A DNA stretch of 64,000 nucleotides from Trichosporon coremiiforme (lineage: Eukaryota > Basidiomycota > Tremellomycetes > Trichosporonales > Trichosporonaceae). Made by a program: the position numbers and the translations under genes. The notes under the pieces were generated by a model. The model did not search any database, was not told where the DNA came from, and worked only from the letters and a program-made list of their open reading frames with translations. The stretch spans positions 1,052,570 through 1,116,569 of the forward strand of contig BCJJ01000001.1 in assembly GCA_039545355.1 (NCBI GenBank). The letters run 5' to 3'. Each line of letters begins with the position of its first letter. Position 1 is the first letter of the stretch. Of the stretch, positions 1 through 9,284 are shown in pieces.

Positions 1-2381
1 TCTCCGCCTCCTCCCCGCCGACATTCTCGTACCCGCAGCCACCCCTGCCAAAGGCGACCGTGCGCACGCCCTCTCAGGCGTTCGCCCTCAACAGTTTAAT
101 CCAGCGCCCGCGCGTGCGGCGCTACACTTTGCGCCTATCGTACGCCGCCGGGTTGCCCGACGGTTTCTTACGCCGTATGTCCGTCATCAACGATCAGTTC
201 CCCGGTCCCTTGATCCAAGCCACGGTGGGGGACACGCTCGCGATCACAGTTATCAATGACCTGGACACGCCGCAGAGTGTGCACTGGCACGGCATGCGGC
301 AGGAGGGGACCGGATACTACGACGGTCCGCCCGGCATTACACAGTGTCCCATCGCGCCTGGGAAGAGGTTCACGTACCGCTTCAAAGCAACTAGTTACGG
401 GACGTACTGGTACCACTCACACTATGGCAACACGCTCGCGGATGGGCTGTACGGCGCTCTGGTCGTCTATTCGCCAAATGATCCAATCAGGCGTTGGCGC
501 GACTTTGACGCTGAGAAGGTCCTGTTCGTGAGCGACTGGTACGATGATCAGAGTGAGACGATCGTGGCTGGCCTGCACAACCTGACTACCGGATACAGGG
601 GCCAGCCGTTCGCGACCATGCCAGACTCAGTCTTGATCAACGGGGTGGGACAGACCGACTGCGCCAAGGCACAGGCGGGCGTGAGGTGTACTCGAACTCG
701 TCCCGCCACAGTCCACGCCCGTCTCGGCTCAAGGTTCAAGCTCCGCCTCATCAACCCTGGCTCTGAGTCTCTGATCAGAGTGAGCGTGGACCAGCACGTC
801 CTCCAGCTCGTCGAGGTAGACGACACGCCCGTGTGCCCCGTGTATCTGCACGAGGTGTCTCTGGCTGTCGGGCAACGCGTCAGCGTCATTCTGCACTTGA
901 ACCAGGGCGGGACGCGGGATGCATTCTGGATCCGCGCCCGCGCCGCGGCGGGTTGCATCTTCCGCGGCTTCGAGATGGAGACCCGCGCCGTGCTCCGATA
1001 CACTGACCGGTTTGGACTCACCTGGTCCCGGAGCCCGCCGACCAGCGCCCCGTGGCCCGACAGGGCAGGAACAATCGCGCCCTGCCGCGATATCGACCAG
1101 GAGCACACGATCGTCCCAGTCGAGAAGGAACCCCTCGGCCCTGTCGCTGCCAGAGGACGGCTGGATAGCATGGCCGGCCGATTCGTCGACCCCGTCACCG
1201 GCGCCGACTTTCTCGGATTCGGTATCGGCGCCAACGGCGGACAGCACGTCACCTACACGAACTACATCAGCGATCCCGTGCTCAAGCAGGTGATGGACGG
1301 GCGGCCGCTGAACTCGTCCCACTTCGCCCACCTCACTCTCGCCGGAACGCAGAACCAGACGGCAGACGTCCTCCTGAACCAGCTCGACCGCGCGCTGACA
1401 CACCCGTTCCACCTGCACGGGCGGCCGTTCACGATCCTAGCTCGCGGGGAGGGGAACACGACACTCGAGCAACTCGACAAGGTCGAGATGAACCCTCCCA
1501 ATCCCCTGAGACGGGACACGATCCTCATGCCCAACGGCACGTGGGCGCTGTTGAGGGTGCCACTCGACGATCCAGGCGTCTGGCCGATCCACTGCCACCT
1601 CGGCTGGCACCTTGCGAACGGCAAGCTGGGCGTGGTCGTTGTCCGTCCCGAGGTGGTCAGGGGGTTTGAGCAGCCGAAGGAGTGGCTGGAGCTGTGTATG
1701 GGTGACCCCGACGAGATTGGGCCGGCTCGGCGTGCCCTGGACTCCAACCCCGGGGCCGTCCCTGCGAAGAACTCCACGAACGTCACGGTCACCAAGCTGA
1801 CCGAGCCTAACACCACCACCGGAGCCGAAAACGCCACCACCCCTCCCTCCGCCAACTCCACCTACGCCACAACCTCCGACGCCGAGTCCGTCTCCGACAC
1901 CGACGACACCCCCGTCTTCGCCGAGTTCGAGACACTCTCAGACAGGAGCTACGCCGACTCGGCTGCCGCAGCTTACGGCCATATTCCCGCCGACGCCGCC
2001 GAAGCCTGGCCCGCACCCGGACTCGTGGGCAACGTGTCCGTTGGTGGTGGGGCGACGCCACTCGACTCGGCGCGGAGGCAAGGACTGCTTAACAACGGGA
2101 GCGGCGTGCCTGATACGGCCGACCTGGGCTCGACCTCGTCCGCGAACTCGACAACGGCTTCGCCTGCCAACTCGTCTGCCTCGGCGCTTGCCAGCTCGGC
2201 CGACACCGAGGGCGGAGGCAAGGGCAAGGGCGAGGACGAGTCGCAGGGCAACGGGCACGTGAAGCCTCCCAATGGGGATAAGGGAAAGGGGCCCAAGGAC
2301 AAGGGCGACTCACGTGGGCGCACAGACGCCAAGCCAGCCAAGGGCGATCGCGAGCACGGCCAAATGGCCACCGAGGAGTAG
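1..2381 (+). CDS. Multicopper oxidase (laccase-like), 5' end outside window
   Basis: Secreted-type multicopper oxidase that should oxidise phenols, amines or metals with reduction of O2 to water. The four copper motifs are all visible: HWHGM followed by DGPPGITQCPI (about 255-370), WYHSHYGN (about 408-428), HPFHLHGRPF (about 1402-1432) and the T1/T3 motif WPIHCHLGWHLANG (about 1580-1620). The frame is open back to base 3 with no ATG before the cupredoxin domain, so the true start and any signal peptide lie upstream of the window. Downstream of the last motif is a tail of about 230 residues rich in Ser, Thr, Asn and Ala with several N-x-S/T sites, ending in a Lys/Gly/Asp-rich stretch; this is unusual for a laccase and may be a glycosylated stalk. 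The residue ten positions after the T1 cysteine, normally Leu, Phe or Met, reads as Lys. No intron is needed within the visible part. The family call is firm; the substrate is unknown. Confidence 0.9.
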   Translation, partial: SASSPPTFSYPQPPLPKATVRTPSQAFALNSLIQRPRVRRYTLRLSYAAGLPDGFLRRMSVINDQFPGPLIQATVGDTLAITVINDLDTPQSVHWHGMRQEGTGYYDGPPGITQCPIAPGKRFTYRFKATSYGTYWYHSHYGNTLADGLYGALVVYSPNDPIRRWRDFDAEKVLFVSDWYDDQSETIVAGLHNLTTGYRGQPFATMPDSVLINGVGQTDCAKAQAGVRCTRTRPATVHARLGSRFKLRLINPGSESLIRVSVDQHVLQLVEVDDTPVCPVYLHEVSLAVGQRVSVILHLNQGGTRDAFWIRARAAAGCIFRGFEMETRAVLRYTDRFGLTWSRSPPTSAPWPDRAGTIAPCRDIDQEHTIVPVEKEPLGPVAARGRLDSMAGRFVDPVTGADFLGFGIGANGGQHVTYTNYISDPVLKQVMDGRPLNSSHFAHLTLAGTQNQTADVLLNQLDRALTHPFHLHGRPFTILARGEGNTTLEQLDKVEMNPPNPLRRDTILMPNGTWALLRVPLDDPGVWPIHCHLGWHLANGKLGVVVVRPEVVRGFEQPKEWLELCMGDPDEIGPARRALDSNPGAVPAKNSTNVTVTKLTEPNTTTGAENATTPPSANSTYATTSDAESVSDTDDTPVFAEFETLSDRSYADSAAAAYGHIPADAAEAWPAPGLVGNVSVGGGATPLDSARRQGLLNNGSGVPDTADLGSTSSANSTTASPANSSASALASSADTEGGGKGKGEDESQGNGHVKPPNGDKGKGPKDKGDSRGRTDAKPAKGDREHGQMATEE

Positions 2382-3306
2382 ATCTCATGAGCCTGTGATC
2401 GAACCTCTCTATACATGTAACTTAATTTAGCCAGAACACTGCCTTCTTGTCCAATGTCCCATACGATGTGAACATTTCTGTCACGTGTGGAGAAAGCAAC
2501 TGAGCGCCAAGTGAAACGGGGATGCCCGATGCCCTGGGCTGGCAGAGAGCTGTCAGAATTCGATTCATTCGAACAGACGCGGCGAGATACGGCGCGTACG
2601 TTGTACGTTGTACGTCAGAGGCTGTCTTGTTGCTTAATCCAGTGTCTAGGCACAAGGTCATGCTCGGCGAGAACTTGATGAGTGGGGTCTCCAAGACTCG
2701 AGGTCGTACATCCGGAATCGGGCTTCTGATTTCTCACAGACCGGCGTCCACTTTGAAGTCAGCCCTCCATCGACGTCGTCGTCTTCTGGCGCAAACACAC
2801 AGTGTATAAACCATACTCCAACTTCGTACGCATGCATGTTTACGCCTAGCAGAGTTAGAGTGCAATTCAGCGCCAGCTCTCGCGGCGAATTCAAGCATCG
2901 ACTGGGTGACGAGATGGCGCGCTCGGCCAAGTGCACGCCAAGGTCGCGCCGAGATATGCCAAGATAAGACAATCCCCTTGTCCGGGATGGCGCTGGGTTT
3001 CCTACCTGCATGGCTGCACGGGGTTCAGTTTGTTTACTGCGCAGCCGTGATTGCATGCATCAAGATCTATTCTCATGCAGCCGATTGGTCCCCGGCGTCA
3101 GCTGCTTGCTCGCCTGCGCCTTGCCTACCCCGTCTCCTCGGAGGACTCGTTTGCGAGCAGCGAGGTCGCCCAACTGAGACACCCGCTCGCCCAGGCCAAA
3201 AGTCGTATATGAGACCGATCCGCCTTCCCCCTGCGATGCGATTCCCACCGTCTTCCTTCTTCTCGTCTCTCCTCGTCTCTCTTCGTTTCTCAATACCCAA
3301 CATACG
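2382..3306. other. Intergenic region between oxidase and Kre9-like gene
   Basis: No supported coding region. The last 100 bases before the next ATG are strongly pyrimidine-rich (CTTCTTCTCGTCTCTCC type), as expected for a fungal core promoter/5' leader, and TATATGAGA at about 3208-3216 could serve as a weak TATA element. Confidence 0.5.
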
Positions 3307-4286
3307 ATGTTCGGCCTTACGCAGCTCTCCGCCCTCTTTTTGCTTGCCCTGCAGGCCCTCGCCCAGGACGCCGCCTCCGCCTCTTCGATGATGCCCTCTG
3401 GCGCCGCCGACCCGGCCCAGAGCGGCGGCAATGTCGCGCCCTCCGCGTCCGCTGCTGGCCCCGCAATGAGCGGCGCCGGGGACGGGCCCGACGGCAACGA
3501 TGCCACCCCCGAGAGTGGTGGCAACAACCCCGGCTGGAACTCGACCTACTTCTACGCCCCGAGCAACTCGAAGACGTACGGGTTCTGGGTCAATGGGATT
3601 GAGAACAGGGCTATCTGGAACCCCGTCAACATCACCACTAGGCTGGTTCTTACGAACAGCAGGAAGGACTTCTGGGCCGGCGAGAAGGAGCTCCAGTCGA
3701 ACAGTGAGTACAAGTCCTGGTGGCCCGCAGGACCTACTGGGTGGTAGACCCCCTCGAGGACGTGACTTTCCCGCACACCCAGCTGTTGGTGTCCCGCATG
3801 GCCTTCACGCTCTCCCGACTACAGCTGGCTCTGAGAGTCTCATACCGCTTGACCCACCGCACTCTCACTGCTAATGAGCCAAGAGCCCGCTGACACGCAG
3901 TCGCCGGCGGCATCGGCGAGTGGAAGGGCATGATCGGCGAAGACCTGCCCACGGGCCACAACTACCTCCTGGCGCTGTATGACATGACATCGGGTAGCAA
4001 GCTCGGCCAGACGTCCGGCTTCACGGTGCGCATGAACGGCACGATCGCGCCGCCTCCTCCCCCCGGCGCGTCCGGTGCTTCCTCCAGCGCTTCGGACGGC
4101 AACGCCCAGCCTACCTCTGGCGGTGAGGCCCAGCAGTCGGGCGGTAATGCGCCCTCCGGCTCCGCCGCTGGCGAGAGCTCGGCTGCCGCCCCCGCTGCTA
4201 GCCAGAGCGGGAACTCGTCCGCTGGCCGCGTCGCTGCCTCTGGCGCGGCTGTCGCGCTCGCGGCTGCGGCTTATGCTCTTGCCTAA
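3307..4286 (+). CDS. Secreted Kre9/Knh1-like, probably GPI-anchored cell-wall protein
   Basis: Two exons, 3307-3703 and 3901-4286 (donor GTGAGT, acceptor CGCAG), give 260 residues. The N-terminus is a signal peptide (hydrophobic core ALFLLALQALA, then Gln-Asp). A Ser/Ala/Gly/Pro-rich spacer follows, then a domain of about 100 residues with the Kre9/Knh1 pattern: a Trp-initiated strand, LQSN-IAGGIGEW across the splice junction, then LPTGHNYLLALYD and SGFTV. After that comes a Ser/Gly/Ala-rich stalk and a hydrophobic Ala-rich C-terminus preceded by small residues (SGNSSAGRVAAS), a typical GPI-attachment arrangement. Members of this family are linked to beta-1,6-glucan and wall integrity. Splicing restores the domain exactly, which supports the intron; unspliced, the first exon would end at a stop at 3747. 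The family assignment is by pattern and moderately sure. Confidence 0.75.
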
Positions 4287-5322
4287 GTAAGAGAGAGAAC
4301 CAAAGGACATTGGCGAGTCCGGTAAGATTCGATATGCAGGTTATAGTCGCTCTGTCTTATGATCGTGTGAGGCTTGGAGGTGCTATTCTCGTGAGAAGTC
4401 CTTTGAGCGGAACGGTTGGCGAGAGGGTGCGCTCAGTTCGGCTCCGCAAACAGGACGATTATCAAAGCAGCGACCCAAGACGGTATGTGTCAGATGATGA
4501 GATGGGACATGCCAAGACGAAACAGAGATCGAAACAAAAGAGGCGCAAGACAAGGAACGGACCTGCTCACCAACCCTCCGCTCGCTGTGCGAGGGTCCAC
4601 AGATACAGAAGCCCCTCGATGACTGCGAGCACGGAGGCTGATTGTGCTGATGGCTTGCCGAGGTGGCACGATGCTCCTCGGCCGGTGATCGGCCGGTGAT
4701 CGGCCAGCTCGCCGGACACAGTCGGCCAGCTCCGTCCTCAGCTCTTCCTCCTGCTCCACCGACTCTGTCCTCCCTGTCATCCACCCCACAATTGCCCTTG
4801 CCTATTCACCCTCTCATCTCCAATTACAGACTGTCGCAGGAATGTAATCAACAGCATTCCCGACTAAGAGCCACCGGGACAACCGGCCGGTCGTCGGCCG
4901 ATCGCTTTGTCACCCGCCGACGCTAGCGACGCTGGAAATAACCGACGACAGACAGAGAACGCCGTGCCTCGTCGGCCGCTGCACTCCCGCCCTTGTGCAG
5001 CAAGCCGCGCTGGGACATCGGGCCGCCCTGCGTGTCTATGCCGCTGCTTAAAACTGTCGAGGTAGTCACCGTCCGGTTCTTTCCCGCTCCGTACACAAAA
5101 ACAGAGCGCAGCGCGACACTTGGCTTGGCCCCCGTTTATCTTATCATCTCATTCTTCGCTCCACTCAGCACCAAATCTTCGGATCGCAGCGAGAGCAAAA
5201 CAAAGACGACGTAGCAAGCCACCGCCACCTGGCCCACCTAGCTCCCCCGCCCCCATAACCCACACTCCACACTCCACTCGACAGAGTCGCTCGCTCCGCT
5301 CGTTCGGCTCGCAGCAAGCGCG
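4287..5322. other. Intergenic region with GC-rich short repeats
   Basis: About 1 kb with no supported gene. A small direct repeat CGGCCGGTGAT occurs twice at about 4680-4700, and related CGGCCGGTCGTCGGCC sequence lies near 4881-4896. The 3' half before the MFS transporter ATG is C/T-rich and probably its promoter and leader. Confidence 0.5.
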
Positions 5323-6859
5323 ATGAGCACGCGAACCTCGACGACCATGAACCCCTCCGACCCCGAGAAGGGCTACGACCCGCGCTTGTCCTCCTCCGGC
5401 CCGCCCTCGACAGCAGGCTATCTCGCGGACACGAAGGCCGTGCCGAAATCAGCCCATGGCCACATTCACGCCCCCCACGACGGGGAGATCGCGCTCGCAG
5501 ACGCCAGTGCTTCCGCCCACCCACCTCCGGGCGTAGGACCAGCGCCCGACGGCGGGTTCTGGGCCTGGACCACCGTCGCGGGCGGGTATCTTGCCGTATT
5601 CGTGCAGTTCGGGCTGATCAACAGCTTCGGCGTGTTCCAGAGCTATTACGAGGTCAACCAGCTCAAGGACTATAGCGAGAGCGAGATTGCGTGGATTGGC
5701 AGTGTACAGCAGTTGATTCTCTTCTTCGTGGGCCTCTTCGTCGGACGCGTGTTTGACGCCCACGGGGCTCATGTGCTGCTCATCCCTGGAGGGATCATCT
5801 TCGTGCTCAGCCTTATGATGACGAGTTGTGAGTATTTCCTGGGAGTGAGGCACCTCACCGACCAACACCCACCGAGCGATCCACCAGTGGCCGCAATGCC
5901 GACCTCATCTTTGCGCTGCTCAACAGTGAACCAAGCTGACTCCAGTGTGCAAAGAATACTACCAGTTCTTCCTCGCCCAGGGGCTCCTCTTCGGTCTCGG
6001 CTCCGGGATGATCTTCTACCCCGCCATCGCGGTCCCGGGCCACTGGTTCGTCAAGAAGAGGGCTCTGGCCATGGCGATCGCCGGTTCCTCCTCCGGTCTT
6101 GGCGGGACACTGTGGCCGATAGCCCTCAAGAGGTTGTTCGACGAGATCGGCTTCGAGTGGGCCATCCGTACCGTCGCCTTCATCTCGCTGTTCCTCTTCG
6201 CCCTGTCCTGGTGCATGGTTCGTACCCGGCTCCCGCGCAAGACGCCCACTCCCTGGAGGGCATTCTGGCACCCCCTGAAAGAGTCGCCGTTCCTGCTCAT
6301 GACTGCGTGTGTCAGTCTCGTGTTCTTCGGAATGTACACGCCCTTCTTCTTCGCGTCGAACCGCGCGCTCGAGCTCGGGGCATCAGACTCACTCGCCTTC
6401 TACACGGTCGCCTTCATCAATGCTGGTTCCACTGTTGGGCGGCTCGTCGCCTCTGTCGGCGACGCGTGGGGCGCGTTCAATGTTCTCATCGTCGCCGCTT
6501 TGGGCGGTACGTTGTCATTGTTGGCATTCTGGATCCCGTCGATCAAGCTCGGCGCGCTCATCGCCTGCACGCCGACTTACGGGTTCTTCGTTGGCATGTT
6601 CATCTCCATCATTCCCGCCTGCGTTGCGCTTACGGGTCCGGCGAGCGAGATTGGCCTGCGTGTCGGGCTGTTATGGACCGTCGTCGCCGTGTTCGCGTTC
6701 ACGGGCCCGCCCATCGGAGGTGCCATTGTCGGACAGCACCCGGGAGAGCTCGGGTATCAGCTCGCAGGCGTGTTCAGCGGTATCGTCACCCTGGCTGGCT
6801 TGATCTGTGGAATAGGATCAAAGATCAAGATCGGAGGAAGTCTTTGGGGTATCATGTAG
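5323..6859 (+). CDS. MFS transporter, monocarboxylate-permease-like (MCT/MCH type)
   Basis: Exons 5323-5827 and 5946-6859 (donor GTGAGT, acceptor TCCAG) give a 472-residue protein. An N-terminal cytosolic tail of about 75 residues precedes the hallmark APDGGFWAW, the conserved D-G-G-x-x-W start of TM1 in monocarboxylate transporters. About 12 hydrophobic segments follow, including the FGVFQSYY region, a GRVFDAHG loop between TM2 and TM3, and PGHWFVKKRALAMAI at TM4-5. The splice joins MMTS to LCKEYYQFF, a typical family sequence, so the short unspliced extension is an artefact. Yeast Mch proteins are in this family but do not all carry monocarboxylates, so the substrate is not assigned. The gene stands alone between a wall protein and the convergent VAM7-like gene. 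Confidence 0.85.
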
Positions 6860-7017
6860 AATGGCTCGACTTTTGTTTGTATCAATAGAATGTCTAGAAT
6901 GCATGTACGCATCGCGAATACGCTAATGGCTGATTAAGGTAGGCTGGCTACACGGTCTACAACTAGATCTGACTAGGTCATCAGGGGGCATGGGTGTGCT
7001 GGAGCTTGCGCTTGCGC

Positions 7018-8428
7018 TTACAGCCGATTCAAGTCGCGCTTCGCGCGGGTCATCTTGCTTCCGACGCGCGAGATGTCGGCGTCCAAGCCCTCGAGCATCT
7101 CGTTCTGCAGCGCGACCTCGGCGGCAATGTCCTCGCCCATCTTGCGCTGTGTCCTGAGCATACCACTGAGGGCTCCAAGCTGCTCGTCCTGCCTCGCCAT
7201 CTGGGAGACTTGGAGCTGGACGAGGCCGCGGTCGTCGAGCGGGCGTGTCTGCGCCGTCTCCTTTGGCGGGCTCGCTTTGCGTCCGAAGACGCGCCCGCCG
7301 CCGCTGCGGCCGACGAACTCGGTCCGGCCTGGGGGGGACGTACGGCCAGGACTCGGGCTCGAGCGCCCAGATGGACTCCGGCCCTTCGACACCTGCGCGG
7401 CGCGGTAGCCCGCCTCAGCTTGGCGGAGGAGGTTGCCGTGCTCGGCGCCGAGGGAGACGACGAGATCCTCGCGCCGCCGCTTCTCGCCGTCACCGAGCAT
7501 CAGCTCCGCGAGAGTATTTTCGAGTTCTCTGATGCGCGGGCCGGCATCACGCAGAGCCTTCCGCGCGTCCATCCCGCTCTGCCTAGCCGCTGGGTCACCG
7601 ACACGCGCGAGTGCGTCTCGCTTCAGTAACGCCGCGCGCGCGCCGCGAAGGAGACCCTCGACGGCGCCGTGTTCCGTCAGCCATGACGCCGGCGTCACCT
7701 TGTCCGCCTGCAAGGCCTTGGCCTGGACGACATTCAGAAAATCGGCCCAGCCAAAGCTCTCCCGCCACCGCGCGTCCTTTGTCGTCAGGATCACGCGCAG
7801 GTACTGTTCCAGCCGGACGCGGCGTTCACGAATCTTCTGAAAGTCAGGAAAAGTCACTCAAGGGCCTGGGTGAGAGGTGGCTCACTTCTTCGTCATGCAG
7901 CGTCCGCTTGAACCAGTGTTTCGGCGGGAGAGGCTGCGGCGGCTCTTTCCCCGTCGACGCGCGCAGTTCGGCATCGAGCGCAGCGAAATCATTGTACCGC
8001 CGGTTCACGGACCACGTTCGTGTCGGGGTTGTCACTGGCGTTAGCTACGATCCGGCTCGTGCGACGGTTGCATGGCGCAACCCTATCAGACGCCATGGAC
8101 CCTGCCTCGATTGCCTGATCGAATGATAACAATCACGGTCAAAAGCGGCAGGAGGGGCTCGTGCATTGCGCAGTCCCCGACCCAACGGCAGCAACCCGGG
8201 CGATTCCGTCGCTGACGCTGGATCGTGACAACAGGGCTAACTCGATGGGGTTGCACCCTCGGGAACAGCGATGCCGACCGTCCCGAACCGGTCCAACCGG
8301 ACGAGGCCACATGAAACGCCACGCCACTGAAGCACACACTCACCTTGGACAGTGTACTCGATGTGCTTGCTCGGTTTTGACACGGTGAGGGCGTCCGTGA
8401 TGGAGATGTTATGAATGTCGTTGGCCAT
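7018..8428 (-). CDS. VAM7-like vacuolar SNARE with PX domain
   Basis: Read on the minus strand as exons 8428-8344, 8034-7886 and 7836-7018, giving 350 residues (yeast Vam7 has about 316). The N-terminal PX domain should bind PI3P: it shows RTWSVNRRYNDFAAL, then LPPKHWFKR, and after the second intron KIRERRVRLEQYLR. A helical linker rich in Arg/Ala/Asp follows, then a Ser/Pro/Arg-rich hinge, and finally a C-terminal Qc-SNARE motif of about 60 residues (LVQLQVSQMARQDEQLG to MTRAKRDLNRL) with the zero-layer Gln in ALQNEML. There is no transmembrane segment, as in Vam7. Such proteins act with HOPS and Vam3/Vti1-type partners in vacuole fusion. An upstream in-frame ATG at 8500 exists; 8428 is preferred because it begins at the conserved start of PX. 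The gene converges on the MFS transporter. Confidence 0.85.
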
Positions 8429-9284
8429 GGTTGGCACTGGGGAGCGCGGAAAGTGAAGAAAGTAGGGGCTGCCGAGGATGTTAAAGGGGACAGCGGTCAA
8501 AGATTAGGTCGTGTGGAGTCCAGGTCGGTGCAAGGGGATGGTGGCGATAGATCGTGTGGAAGGTGGGTAGTCGTTAAAGATCGTGAGTGATGTATGATGG
8601 ATACAAGGAATGGGTGATGATGCAGACGTGAGTGAGAGTGTGTGAAGAAATGAATGAGGGTGTTGATGAAGTGTGTCGTGAGACTGGTGGGTGTGGTGGA
8701 TATTATTGACTGGCATGTGGTCATGTTCCAGTGCTCACGTCGTAGGTCAGGATCGCAGTGGATTCATGGACGGGGTCGAGGCCCCATGGTACAGCCTCCA
8801 TAACGCGTTAGCAATTCACAAGCGGCGCCGTCTACCCCGGCCCCTCCCCGTCATACCACCCAGTGCGTGCAGTGCACTCAGCCAGCCCAGCCTTAGCGAA
8901 CTTAGCGTCGGAACCTATTCTCGCGAGGCAGCCCAGTCACGTGCAGTGCACTCTTCATCGAGTCTACCGTGGGACACTTTGATTCTGCGAAAGGAGGCGT
9001 CTCAGCAAACTGCAATTACGACCGTGGGAAAGCTTCGATCTGCGCGAGGCGAGGCGACCTCCAACCTCCTCAGCACCCGACTACCATGGGAAAACATCCA
9101 AGTCGCCGCCGAGGGAGCCGATGGAACGGTCCGTGCCTGAGAGATACCACCCAAAATCAACATGACACTAGATGTGCATCACCCTAAACAATCGGCTCAT
9201 GCACTGCTTTGACAGCCACCTTCATCTTGACTTGTCATCACTGCTAACGACACTCACGACCACTGCCACTCACAACATGCCGCC
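8429..9284. other. Divergent intergenic region, VAM7-like / T5orf172 gene
   Basis: Contains the promoters of both flanking genes. The exact 12-mer GTGCAGTGCACT occurs twice, at 8867-8878 and 8941-8952; its core AGTGCACT is palindromic. No coding region is supported. Confidence 0.5.
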
